A stretch of DNA of 64,000 bases from Allobosea caraganae (GTDB lineage Bacteria; Pseudomonadota; Alphaproteobacteria; Rhizobiales; Beijerinckiaceae): positions 310,001 through 374,000 of the forward strand of contig NZ_QQTO01000019.1 in NCBI RefSeq assembly GCF_003351345.1, written 5' to 3'. A program made the position numbers and the translations under genes. Shown here in pieces: positions 34,135-44,800 of this stretch. The notes below the pieces were generated by a model. It saw only the letters and a program-made list of their open reading frames with translations, was not told the DNA's origin and made no database searches. Position 1 is the first letter of the stretch. Every line of letters begins with the position of its first letter.

Positions 34135-34177
34135 GTTAAGCCTCCGGTCTGCTGGTTGATCGTCGTTTGGTCGATGG

Positions 34178-34969
34178 TCACGCCTCTGGTTGGACGTGCC
34201 TGGTCCATTGCTCCCAGGCGCGATCCATGGCGAAGGGTGTCAGGTTGAAATCGGCGGCGGACAGGGCCTCAGCGGCTGTCAGGCGCCTGACCGTGCCGAG
34301 CTGCGCGGCCTTCAGTTGGACGTCCGCGTTCCGAGCGCCGTAGATCGCCCGAAACGTCAGTTCGCGGATCGAGCGGCCAGCGACGGTGGCGCCGTGGCCG
34401 CGCATCAGCACGGTCCAGTTCGGCCCGAGCGCGCGTGCGAGCGAATCGCCTTGGGCATGCGTCGAGACGATCAGGTTGGTGTCGCCGAACTCGTTCTGGC
34501 TGTCCCAGAGAGGCACGGTCGCGCCCATGGTCGCGCCGAGATGGAAGACGGGAACGAGCTCCGCGTCGCTGGTGCAGAACGGCATGATGGTGGGCGCGTG
34601 GTGGTGGCAGACCGCGAGCACATCGGGACGCGCGCGGTAGATCGCACCATGGATGCTGCGCTCGGCGAAGACGCGTGCATCGGTCGCCGAGACGAGAGCA
34701 TCGTCGAGGGTGAAGACGAGGATGTCCTCGGACGTGACCAGCTCGGCTGCGCGCGTTCTCGGCATCAGATAGCGATCCGGATGGTGCGGATGGCGCGCAG
34801 AGACGTGCCCGAAGCTGTCGACAATCCCTTCATGCGCCAGAATACGGCTGGCCGACACGATCTCGGCGATTGCGATATCGAGCTCGGAAGACGGGGAATC
34901 GAGCTGCGCTCTACCGGGCCTGAGCGGCTGATCCGACACCATGAGATGACCTCGCTCGATAGATGCCAT
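34178..34969 (-). CDS. Class II aldolase/adducin family protein
   Basis: A 263-residue protein. The fold signature is present: RILAHEGIVDSFGHVSARHP near the N-terminus, VLAVCHHHAPTIMPFCTSD with the metal-binding His cluster, and LMRGHGATVAGRSIRELTFR with the C-terminal metal His. Members include fuculose- or ribulose-phosphate aldolases and decarboxylases of hydroxyl aromatic acids; the His cluster and the SARHP start are typical of the decarboxylase-like subgroup, but the substrate is open. It needs a divalent metal, and is cytoplasmic. It lies 44 bp before the Bug-type gene and 69 bp after the LysR gene. Confidence 0.9.
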   Translation of the reverse strand: MASIERGHLMVSDQPLRPGRAQLDSPSSELDIAIAEIVSASRILAHEGIVDSFGHVSARHPHHPDRYLMPRTRAAELVTSEDILVFTLDDALVSATDARVFAERSIHGAIYRARPDVLAVCHHHAPTIMPFCTSDAELVPVFHLGATMGATVPLWDSQNEFGDTNLIVSTHAQGDSLARALGPNWTVLMRGHGATVAGRSIRELTFRAIYGARNADVQLKAAQLGTVRRLTAAEALSAADFNLTPFAMDRAWEQWTRHVQPEA

Positions 34970-35037
34970 TGCGGCCGTCGAGAGCAGGATCGCCCAGTCT
35001 GCCGTGCGAAATCCAATCCGAAGTGCTTAGGTCAGCA

Positions 35038-35973
35038 CTAAGCTTTCTGCGAGGGCTCGGCAGGGGACAGCGGATGTCCCAGCTCTGCCATCGCGGTCGA
35101 AAGCGTTCTCATCGCCGAGCCGACCACGTCGCGGATGATCGGCAGTGAGGCGAGCTGCCCCGCCTTGCGCGAGCCCGCGAGATAAAGCGTGCGCCTGAGG
35201 ACCGGCGCGACGATGGGCCGGGCAAACAGGGTCCCGGCAGAGACCTCTGCGAGAACGGTCCCGTAGGGCAGTATGCCGGCGGCGGAGCCGCGGGTGATCA
35301 TCGTCTTGATGCCGGAGATCGAACGAATCTCGTGTTCGAGCCTGATGCCGAGCTCGTGTTCGGCAGCGGTCTTCTCGACCAGGGAGCGCACGCCGTCGCG
35401 CAGCTCCGGCAGGATGAGCGGTCCGGCCAAAGCGTCCGAGAAGGTGATGGGAGCATCATCGGCGTTCCCTGCGGCCGTGACGAGGACGAGATCCTCCTGA
35501 TAGAGCGCCCGCTTCCAGAAGCCGGGCGCATCCGGGACTTCGTAGGCGAGGATCAGGTCGAGCTCGGCCCGGTGCAGGCTGTCCACCAGGAGATGGCTCA
35601 TCTCTTCGTTCAGACTGAAGGCGAGTCGAGGAGCCCGTTCCGAGACCAGCAACAGCAGCTCGGGGCCGATGATCTGCATGAGGCTTGGGGTCAGGCCGAA
35701 CCGGATCGTTTCGCGCGCGTCGTCGCGCACCTCCTGGCGGGCGATTTCGACGAGGTCGAGGATCTGGACGGCTCGCTGAAACAGCTTCGCGCCGGCGGCG
35801 GTCGGTGAGACGCCGCGCGAATGGCGCGTCAGCAGCACCACGCCCAGGGCTTCTTCAAGCTGTTTGATCTGCATGCCGAGCGCAGGCTGCGCGATTCGCA
35901 GATCATCGGCCGCGCGCGTCATGTTGGCGGTTTCGACCACGCGAACGAAATACTTCAGCTGGCGGAGATTCAC
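35038..35973 (-). CDS. LysR family transcriptional regulator
   Basis: About 311 residues. The start is put at GTG 35973 because NLRQLKYFVRVVETANMTRA is the usual LysR N-terminus; ATG 36000 and 36021 in frame would add 9-16 residues. The winged helix-turn-helix (TRAADDLRIAQPALGMQIKQ) is followed by a periplasmic-binding-like effector domain (IRFGLTPSLMQIIGPELLLL, then ADDAPITFSDALAGPLILPE). It probably controls the downstream aldolase and Bug-type genes in response to the pathway's substrate. No obvious T-N11-A box was checked beyond inspection of the short leader. Confidence 0.92.
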   Translation of the reverse strand: MNLRQLKYFVRVVETANMTRAADDLRIAQPALGMQIKQLEEALGVVLLTRHSRGVSPTAAGAKLFQRAVQILDLVEIARQEVRDDARETIRFGLTPSLMQIIGPELLLLVSERAPRLAFSLNEEMSHLLVDSLHRAELDLILAYEVPDAPGFWKRALYQEDLVLVTAAGNADDAPITFSDALAGPLILPELRDGVRSLVEKTAAEHELGIRLEHEIRSISGIKTMITRGSAAGILPYGTVLAEVSAGTLFARPIVAPVLRRTLYLAGSRKAGQLASLPIIRDVVGSAMRTLSTAMAELGHPLSPAEPSQKA

Positions 35974-36347
35974 GTCCGATCCGTGAAGAGCTATGTGCAT
36001 CGGGGATGCCCAGCGTGCCACAAATCCGGCTGATCTGACGAGTCAGCTTCCTGCATGCGAGCGGCGCACCGGTGCGGACAACCGCGCTGAACTGGCCGCG
36101 GTCGCGGGCTTTTGGGGGGCGCGAGGCTCGATTTGGCTAAATAATGTTGAAAGACACCGCCGAGGTGCGTGTGTCATTTCTAAACTTAAATACTGATGCT
36201 TATTTATGGGAGGCGATTTATCCTAAGGAGCTTTATTGTATTTCGATAACATATTTCTCGGGTGCAATTCTATTCGTACGAATTCTGTCAGGCAGGGTTG
36301 GGTTTTAATAGAAATTCTGGGCGGAGACGCGCTGTTTTGACTGCATA

Positions 36348-36361
36348 CCCCCATTTGGGGG
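36348..36361. promoter_or_regulatory. Inverted repeat CCCCCATTTGGGGG
   Basis: Arms CCCCCA and TGGGGG around TT, 116 bp before the regulator start at 36477. Such a GC-armed repeat in an AT-rich leader is a likely protein-binding site; the binder is unknown. Confidence 0.45.
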
Positions 36362-36381
36362 GAGACACAATTGAATCCACC

Positions 36382-36391
36382 CGGTTAACCG
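36382..36391. promoter_or_regulatory. Palindrome CGGTTAACCG
   Basis: A perfect 10-bp palindrome 86 bp upstream of the LuxR-type regulator gene, within 21 bases of the CCCCCATTTGGGGG repeat. Confidence 0.35.
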
Positions 36392-36476
36392 TTCGTTTAC
36401 TAAGCTGTTTACATCCGCTCCAGTCTGCGTAAACCTGAAAGCCGACTTCGTATCGGGTCAGAAACGCAGGGGAACG

Positions 36477-37166
36477 ATGAGCGCGATCTCGATAGCCATT
36501 GTCGACGACCACCCGCTGATGGCGGAAGGCATTGCGTCCGTGCTCCAGCGCCGTGCCGGCTTTGCCGTTGCAGCTACGGGCTCGAATGCCGGCGACATCC
36601 TCTCTATCGCGGCGAACCACCAGGTCGATGCGATCATCGTCGATCTCAACATGCCCGGCGATGTGTTCCAGGCGATAGCCGATACCTGCCGGGACATGCC
36701 GGGCACGAAGATCGTCGTGTTCACGGCCTCGACGAGCACCGAGCACGCCATGCGCGCGCTCGACGCCGGCGCTGGCGGCTACGTGCTGAAGGGGAGCCCT
36801 GCGAACGAGCTTTTCGAGGCGATCGAGGCGGCCAGGCGCGGTGAGATCTACATCACGCCGTCCTTTGCCACCAAGGTGATTGGCGCGCTGCAAAGCAAGG
36901 CCCTGGAAAAGCAGGCCGTCGATACTGCCAAGCTCAGCGTCCGCGAGGAGCAGATTGTCCGCCTGCTGCTTTGCGGCAAGCGCAACAGCGAGATCGCCCG
37001 CACGCTGGTGCTGAGCGAGAAGACCGTCAAAGGCTATATGACGAACCTGATGAACAAGCTCAGGGCCCGTAACCGCCTGGAGGTGGTGATCGCCGCCCAG
37101 AGGTTGAATCCGGCCAGCTTCGTCGGGCTTGGCTCGCCAACACGCCAGCCCGTCGACCAGATCTGA
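36477..37166 (+). CDS. NarL-type response regulator (receiver + LuxR HTH)
   Basis: A 229-residue regulator. The receiver has the acidic pair in VDDHPLMAEGI, phospho-accepting Asp56 in VDLNMPG, the Thr in VVFTAST and Lys in YVLKGSP. The C-terminal LuxR-type HTH reads LSVREEQIVRLLLCGKRNSE, then LSEKTVKGYMTNLMNKLRAR. It ends 3 bp from the end of a NarX-like kinase gene on the other strand, an unusual tail-to-tail placement for a cognate pair. The kinase gene in turn is divergent from the giant peroxidase gene, so this regulator is the best local candidate to control the peroxidase and its secretion genes. Confidence 0.94.
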   Translation: MSAISIAIVDDHPLMAEGIASVLQRRAGFAVAATGSNAGDILSIAANHQVDAIIVDLNMPGDVFQAIADTCRDMPGTKIVVFTASTSTEHAMRALDAGAGGYVLKGSPANELFEAIEAARRGEIYITPSFATKVIGALQSKALEKQAVDTAKLSVREEQIVRLLLCGKRNSEIARTLVLSEKTVKGYMTNLMNKLRARNRLEVVIAAQRLNPASFVGLGSPTRQPVDQI

Positions 37167-37169
37167 GCG

Positions 37170-38654
37170 TCAGGGGGTCACGGGCAGCCGCGTCCGCACC
37201 TCCATTCCGCCCGATGCCAGGCGCGTCATCGTTAGGCGGCCGCGCAGGGATTGGACGCGCATCTCCATGCCGCGCAGCCCGAGCTTCGTCGCGTCGCTAT
37301 TGACCCGCTTCGTGCCGGGCGGCGGCCCGTCATCGCTGACGATGATGTCGAGCGTGTGGGTCTCGAAGGCGGCGACGACGCGCTGGCCATGTCCGGCGGC
37401 ATGCTTATAGGCGTTCGTCAGGCCTTCCTGGACGATCCGGTAGGTGCAGACTCTGATCGCTTCGGGCAGTTGCTCCGGCAGATTCGTAAGGCTGCGCTCC
37501 ACCGCCGTGCCGGTCTGCTGCTCGTGCCGCGTGATGGCAAGTTCTATCGTTTCCGCCGGTGACAGGCCTTCGATCTCGGGCAGCACGAGGCCGGCCGAGA
37601 GATAGCGCATCTCTGCCAGCGCTCGCGTGAGCAGGGGCTCGAACTCGCGGCGGATATCGCTGGCCGGCGTCGGTGGCGAGCCGGCTTGCGGGCCCTGCGC
37701 ATCCGGCAGTTTCAGCATGAGCAGGCTCAGCATCTGGATCGGCCCGTCATGGATATCTGCGCCGACCCTGGCGAGATAGGCTTCATTGAGCACGGCCGCG
37801 TTGAGGCGGGCGCGGTCCGCGGCCCGGCGCAATGCGTTGTTGCGCTTCGCCAGGGCGGCGGCGCGGGCCAGATTCGTCTGCAGCAGGGATTGCTGGGCTT
37901 TGATCACGCGGGTGGCGTGCCGGACGGTCGCGTAAAGCAGAATGCCGATGATCAACGCCACGTTGAGGATCAGGAACCAGGTGGCGTATCTCAGCTGGTT
38001 GATCTCACGGTCGAGCAGTTGGCTGTATTCATAGAATTCGCCGACGGCGATGACCTGCGAGGTTCCGATCTTATGGACTGGAGCATAGATCTCGATCAGA
38101 TTTGCCTCGACATTGCGGGAACGGTACTGGCCCTTGTCGGCGTTGACGATGATCTGACCCGCCTTCAGCCGGGTGAGATATGAGGTGCTCAGCCGCTCGC
38201 CCGCCGGCTTGTTGCGGGTGCTGAAGAGCAGTTCGCCGCCGATGCCCCAGACTTTGATCGCAGCGACCCGGCTGCCGAGCCGCTTGTCCGACAGCAGGCT
38301 TGCGATCGCTTCGCCGTTTTCGGGCGGCAGGGCCGGCTCCGTCTCCAGCACCTGGACATGTGGTGCGAGGAAGGCTTCGAGATAGAGCGAGCCGGTTTCC
38401 GCCATGCCCTGGGCCCACCCGGCACGGATGCGTTTCTCCACCCAGTAGCCGAGCGTCACCATCGAGAGGCCGACGACGAGCGACGCCGCAATCATGAAGC
38501 GCCGTTCCAGGCTGAGCGCGGCCCAGCGCTCCTGCCAGCGGGCAAGGAGCACTACCGACCAAAGTCGGTATCGATCATGTCCAAAGGTCAGTTCCGAAGC
38601 CCCGCCTTTCGAACCTGAATCTTTCCCGACCTTCTCATCTGACGGTGCGTTCAT
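37170..38654 (-). CDS. NarX-type sensor histidine kinase (HisKA_3)
   Basis: A 494-residue membrane kinase. Membrane helices lie at about residues 53-71 and 225-243, enclosing a periplasmic sensor of about 150 residues (AAIKVWGIGGELLFSTRN, then LIEIYAPVHKIGTSQVIAVG), a Cache-like pattern. After the second helix comes a coiled coil, then His302 in RVGADIHDGPIQMLSLLM, the HisKA_3 phospho site. The HATPase domain has the N-box EGLTNAYKHA, G1-like VSDDGPPPGTK and LGLRGMEMRV. Its gene is convergent with the NarL-type regulator gene, 3 bp apart, and divergent from the peroxidase gene. The two are presumably one signalling pair. Confidence 0.93.
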   Translation of the reverse strand: MNAPSDEKVGKDSGSKGGASELTFGHDRYRLWSVVLLARWQERWAALSLERRFMIAASLVVGLSMVTLGYWVEKRIRAGWAQGMAETGSLYLEAFLAPHVQVLETEPALPPENGEAIASLLSDKRLGSRVAAIKVWGIGGELLFSTRNKPAGERLSTSYLTRLKAGQIIVNADKGQYRSRNVEANLIEIYAPVHKIGTSQVIAVGEFYEYSQLLDREINQLRYATWFLILNVALIIGILLYATVRHATRVIKAQQSLLQTNLARAAALAKRNNALRRAADRARLNAAVLNEAYLARVGADIHDGPIQMLSLLMLKLPDAQGPQAGSPPTPASDIRREFEPLLTRALAEMRYLSAGLVLPEIEGLSPAETIELAITRHEQQTGTAVERSLTNLPEQLPEAIRVCTYRIVQEGLTNAYKHAAGHGQRVVAAFETHTLDIIVSDDGPPPGTKRVNSDATKLGLRGMEMRVQSLRGRLTMTRLASGGMEVRTRLPVTP

Positions 38655-38710
38655 TTTCTTGGCATCATGCTCTGGAGGAATTCTTAAGATCTGATGAGCG
38701 GATGCGATAA

Positions 38711-38723
38711 CTGGAGTTTCCAG
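38711..38723. promoter_or_regulatory. Inverted repeat CTGGA-GTT-TCCAG
   Basis: A perfect 5-bp-arm inverted repeat in the 194-bp region shared by the kinase gene (leftward) and the peroxidase gene (rightward). It could be an operator. Confidence 0.35.
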
Positions 38724-38791
38724 AAAAGAACGTCAATCGCTTTTCGGACAACAACTAAAAGTGCTTCGCCCGAATTGGTTGGAAACATCGC

Positions 38792-38811
38792 CGCGAAACA
38801 GCAGTTTCGCG
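38792..38811 (+). promoter_or_regulatory. Perfect stem-loop in the peroxidase gene leader
   Basis: CGCGAAAC (38792-38799) and GTTTCGCG (38804-38811) pair perfectly around an AGCA loop, 37 bases before ATG 38849. An AAGGA ribosome site is near 38835. It may be an operator in DNA or a leader hairpin in RNA affecting mRNA stability or translation. Confidence 0.45.
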
Positions 38812-38848
38812 ACCGGCAACGCTTTACTTATCGCCAAGGACAATCACC

Positions 38849-41800
38849 ATGGTCAACCTGGTCAAACACGATCTTGAATTCATCCTGAAGCAGATCAAGA
38901 TCGCGGAAGCGCATTCGAGCGGCACGCCGCTGAGCGAGATCTACGTAGATGGCAACGGCAACGTGGTTGCGGCGAATACGCCGGGCGCGGTGCTCGCGGT
39001 CAGCCACCCACTCGCTCCCTACGGGCTGCGCACGGTTGATGGCAGCTACAACAACATGGTCGAAGAGCGCGAGGAGTGGGGCGCCGCGGATAATCCGTTC
39101 GCGCATCTGACAGATCGCGAATACCGGGACGAAGACGACGATGCGATGCCGTTCCCGGGCTATGTCGGCCCCGATGCCGATGGCGGGCAGAACAACGACT
39201 ATGGCGATTTCGGCGCCGGCGGCGGTTCGATCGTGCCGGGCACGGTCGTCGACGCCGACCCGCGCCTGATCTCGAACCTGATCGTCGATCAAACTCTCGG
39301 AAACCCGGCCGCGGTCTATGCGGCCCTGAGCCATGCCGGCTATAGCGGCGGGGCGCTGAGCACGGCGCTGACGGCCATCAACAACGCCTATGCGCCGATA
39401 AAGGCCGCAGCCGTGGCCCGGGGGGCCGCCAACGCGAATCCCGCCGATGCCGCACTGGATGCGGCCGCGGACTTGGCCGAAGCCGCAGCGCTGGCGGCCG
39501 AGCCCGCGCTCCTCGCCCTCGTCGCCGGCTACGGCATCGAGCTGGAGGAGGGCACCAACACTGTCATCCTGCCGAACGTCGCGCCGGACGAGGGCCTGTC
39601 GGCTCCGTTCAACTCCTGGTTCACGCTGTTTGGCCAGTTCTTCGACCACGGCCTCGACCTGGTCGGCAAGGGCGGCGGCACCGTCTACATCCCGCTGCAG
39701 CCGGACGACCCGCTCTACAACCCGGCGAGCCCGCGCACCAACTTCATGGTGCTGACCCGCACCAACCCCGATGCGGACAATCTGACCACGCCATGGGTCG
39801 ACCAGAACCAGACCTATAGCTCGAACGCCTCGAAGCAGCTCTTCATGCGGGAATATGATTTCTCCGGGCAAGCGCCGCTTGCGACCGGCAAGCTGCTCTC
39901 CGGCGATCGCGGCATGGCGACCTGGGCCGACGTGAAGGAGCAGGCCCTCAAGCTCGGCTTCGTGCTGAGCGACACCGATATCGGCAACATCCCGCTCTTC
40001 GCGATGGACGAGTACGGCGAGTTCATCCGCGGCGCAAACGGCTACCCGCAGATCGTCATGGGGCTCGGCGCCGACGGCAAGTTCGGCGGCACCGGCGCCA
40101 ATGCCGACCTGCTCGTCGAGGGCAACCCCGACGCACCCGTCGGCACGGCCGGAGCCGTGCGCACCGGCCATGCCTTCCTCGACGACATCGCCCATGCGGC
40201 AAAGACCGTGAACGATCGCGGCCAGATCATGTACGCCGACGACGACGGCGCCGTGGGCGTCGGCGTTACGCTGGTCGAGAATCCGGCCTTCGACGGGACG
40301 CTGCCGATCTCATCGAGCAACCAGCAGTACCTCGGTGTGCTCAATCCGGCATTCAACTCGGCTCTGCCTCCGAGCGCGACGAACCCCCAGTACCTCGCGG
40401 CCAACCGCTTCTATGACGACGAACTGCTCGACGCGCACTACGTCACCGGCGACGGGCGCGGCAACGAGAACATCGGCCTCACCGCCGTGCACCACGTCTT
40501 CCACTCCGAACACAACCACATGGTCGATCAGGTCAAGCAGCGGGCTCTCGAAGCGGGCGATCTCGACTTCCTGAACGAGTGGCTGGCGGTCGACCTGACG
40601 CAGGCGCAGTTCGACGCGCTGCCGGAGACGCTGCCCTCGACCCCGGCAGACTGGGCCGCGCTCTTCGGCACGTTGAGCTGGGACGGCGAGCGCCTGTTTC
40701 AGGCGGCGCGCTTCACGACCGAGATGCAGTACCAGCACCTCGTCTTCGAGGAGTTCGCCCGCAAGGTCCAGCCGGATGTCGACGCCTTCGTCTTCAATCC
40801 CTCGACCGACATCAACCCGGCGATCTTTGCCGAATTCGCCCATGTCATCTACCGCTTCGGCCATTCGATGCTGCGGGAGGAGGTCGCCTCCACCAATGCC
40901 GACGGCAGCGACGCCAGCCTCGACCTGTTCGACGCCTTCCTCAATCCGCTGGCCTTCGGCTCCGACACGATCGACCACGATGCCGCCGCCGGCGCCATCG
41001 TGCGCGGCATGACCAGCCAGGTCGGCAACGAGATCGACGAGTTCGTCACCCACGTGCTGCGCAACCAGCTCGTCGGCATCCCGCTCGATCTGGCGGCGAT
41101 CAACATCGCGCGGGGCCGCGATGCCGGCATTCCCTCGCTGAACGAGGCGCGCGCCCAGTTCAAGGTGATCGCCAACGGCGATACGCAGCTCGATCCCTAT
41201 ACGAGCTGGACCGATTTCGCGCTGAACCTGAAGAATCCGGCCTCGATCGTGAATTTCATCGCGGCCTACGGCACGCACGTCACGATCACCTCGGCAACGA
41301 CGGGCGAGGCGAAGCGAGACGCTGCGATGAAGCTCGTCTTCGGAGATGCGTCGCTGGACGCAATTGACCGGCAGGCCTTCCTGAACGGCACCGGGCAGTA
41401 CGCTCCAAACCTGGGCGGCCTGAACCTCGTCGACCTTTGGGTCGGCGGCCTCGCCGAGAAGAAGATGGCCTTCGGCGGCATGCTGGGCTCGACCTTCTCC
41501 TTCGTCTTCGAGCTCCAGATGGAGAACCTGCAGAACGCCGACCGGTTCTACTACCTGTCCCGCGTCCAGGGCCTCAACTTCCTCAACGAGCTCGAGAACA
41601 ACTCGTTCGCCAAGATGGTGTTGAACAACACCGACCTCGGCGAGACCGGCTATGCGCTGCCGGGCGACATCTTCTCGGTGCCGGACCATGTCCTCTACAT
41701 GGAGCACGTCCAGCAGAACCGGTTCCAATACGAGGATCCGCAGCAGGAGGACCCCTTCCTCCAAGCGCTCTCGCCGATGATCGAGCGCCGCGACGCCGGC

Positions 41801-44800
41801 GGCAACCTCATCAATCCCGTGGACAACCCGACCGCGGTCGCGAGCTATATCCGCGTCAACAGCAACGACCACGTCCTGATCCAGGGCACGAACGGCAACG
41901 ACCACATCGTCGCCGGCGGCGGCGACGACTCGGTCTGGGGCCGCGACGGCAACGACCGCATCGAGGCCGGCTACGGCGTCGACAAGATCCATGGCGGCAA
42001 GGGCGACGACATCATCACCAACTCGGGCACCGATATCGGCGAAGTCGATATGCTGCACGGCGAGGAGGGCAACGACGTCATCCATGGCGGCAGCGGCCTG
42101 GCGCTGCTCTTCGGCAACGAGGGCAATGACGTCATCATCACCGGCCCGGACGGCAAGGAAGCCTTCGGCGGTCTCGGCAACGACTTCATCCTCGGCGGCG
42201 AGGGCGGCGACTTCCTGCTCGGCAACGAGGGCGACGACTGGCTCGAGGGCGGCGGCGGCTTCGACACCACGGCCGGCGACAATTCCGAGCTGTTCTTCAA
42301 CTCGACCATCATTGGCCATGACGTGATGTTCGCCGGCACGGACGAGCATGATTTCGACGCCGAATCCGGCGACGACATCATGGTCCAGGGCGAAAGCGTC
42401 ATGCGCAACGAGGGCATGCTCGGCTTCGACTGGGCGACCCACAAGGGCCACAGCCAGGGCGCGGACGACGATCTGCTGACGCCGATCTTCACCACCGACG
42501 CGCAGGACATCCTGCGCGACCGCTTCGACGCGGTCGAGGCGCTCTCGGGCTGGGACAAGAACGACCGCCTCTCCGGCGACAACCGCGGCGACACCTCCGG
42601 CGAAGCCACGCCGGAGGGCAATCCGGACCTGGCCGGCGCCGAGGGCACCATGGCGGGCCATGAGCTGACCCAGGCAGGCGTCGACCGCATCACCGGCTTG
42701 CGGGCCGTGCTGGGCGAATGGGTGGCGCCGGCCGCGCCGGGTTCCACGGCCGCGCAGCGCGAGCAGGTCGTCGCCTTCGACGACGGCAACATCCTGCTTG
42801 GCGGCGGCGGCAGCGACGTCATCGAGGGCCGCGGCGGCAACGACGTCATCGACGGCGACGCCTGGCTCAACGTCCGCATCAGCATCACCACGACGGCAGG
42901 CCTTGCCGTCGCCACTGCCGACAGCCTGGCCGGCCCGATCCGGCTGGTCGCCGGCCTCACGCCCCAGCAAACGGCGGAATTTGCCGGCTGGGTCGGCAAG
43001 TCCCTGCAGAACCTGATGCTTGCCGGGGACATCAATCCCGTCCAGCTCAACATCGTCCGCGAGATCATCGAGGACGACGGCGTCGGCGACACCGATACCG
43101 CGGTCTACTGGGATGCGCTCGATACCTATTCGTTCGGCTCGACGGACGATGCGGTGCTGGTCTCGCATACCGGCTTCGACCAGGCCAACCGGCCGGCCGA
43201 CGCCAATCTCGTCTCGGACGGCACGGACATGGTCCGGAACGTCGAGGCGCTGCTCTTCGAGGATGCCGGCGCCGGCGGGCCGGCGGTCACTCTGCGCGTG
43301 ATCGAGGGAACCTCCGCTGCCGACACGCTCACCGGCACCGCCGCCGCCGAGCTCATCGCCGGCTACAGGGGCAACGACACGCTGAACGGCCTCGGGGGCA
43401 ACGACATCCTGCTCGGCGGCGAGGGCGCGGATACGCTCAATGGCGGCGAGGGCAACGACACGCTCAACGGCGGCAGGGGCAGCGAAACCGCATCGTACGG
43501 CGACAATTTCGAGGCGGGCAACTCCAACAACTCGAATGGCACTGCCGCCTGGACCACCAGTTGGCAAGAGGCCGACGATAACGGCGGCACCACTGCGGGC
43601 CAAATTCGGATCGACGACGGCAACAACGTGCTGCGCTTCTACGGAGGGACGCCCACGACGACCTACAACGGCGCTCAGATCACCCGAACGATGGATCTTG
43701 CGGGAGTAACCTCGGCCTCCGTTAGCTACTCGGCCAATCCCGACGGACTCGACGCTGGCGACTCGGTTACGGTCCTCTTCGCCGCGGACGGAACCACCTT
43801 CGTTCCGTTGCAGACGATCACTGGCGACGGGGCCAACGCGGGCTATTCCCACGTCCTCACGGGCCCGTTCGCAGCCAATGCCGCCATCCGCTTTGTGGTC
43901 ACGGCGCTCGGCAATGGCGAGCAGGTCTCGATCGATAACCTCGTGATCAACTTCGCGAAGCCCGGCCTCAACGGCGGCGTCGACACGCTCAATGGCGGCG
44001 CCGGCGACGACACCTATGTGATCAACCTGGGCGACGGCACCGACGTGATCCAGGAGGCGAGCGGCAATGACCGCCTCGTCATCGGCGCGGGCACCTTGAC
44101 GGGTCTCGCCGCCTTCGAGGGCGCCGGCAGCGATCTGGTGGTGCAGTTCAACGGCCAGCAGGTGACGGTCACCGACCATTTCGACGCCGCCGGGGAGGCC
44201 GTCGAGGCCATCAACCTCGATGGCGCCACCTACGAGGGCTACGCGTTCGACGGCGACTATGTCCTCAGCACCGACGATGGCGGCACGCGCAATGCCGAGG
44301 CGGGCGTGAATACGCTGCTCGCCGGAACCACCGGTGGCAACGAACTCGTCGGCGACACCGGCGACGACCTGCTCTTCGGTCATGATGGTGGTGACGAACT
44401 CGACGGCGGCGCGGGCGACGACCTTCTGGTCGGCGGCAGCGGCGACGACGAGCTCGTCGGCGGCACCGGCGCCGACACGATGGTCGGCGGAAGCGGCAAC
44501 GACACCTACGCGGTCGACGATGCCGGCGACGTGGTCGTCGAGGCCGTCGGCGGCGGCACGGACACGGTGGAGACGACGCTGGCGGCCTACACGCTCACGG
44601 CCGATGTCGAGAACCTGACCTTCTCCGGCGCGGGTGCCTTCGCCGGCACCGGCAACGCACTCAACAACACGATTATCGGCGGTGCAGGCGTCGACACGCT
44701 GACCGGCCTCGGCGGCAACGATACCTACGTCGTCACGACCGGCGACATCATCGTCGAGCTTGGCGGGGGCGGCCTCGACACCGTCCAGTCGGCCGGTACC

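Larger units (their letters stand above)
36022..36476. promoter_or_regulatory. AT-rich regulatory region upstream of LuxR-type regulator
   Basis: No gene is seen in these 455 bases. The right part is AT-rich compared with its surroundings. CCCCCATTTGGGGG (36348-36361) is an inverted repeat and CGGTTAACCG (36382-36391) is a perfect palindrome. Both lie 85-130 bp before the regulator gene and could be binding sites for it or for another regulator. Confidence 0.5.
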
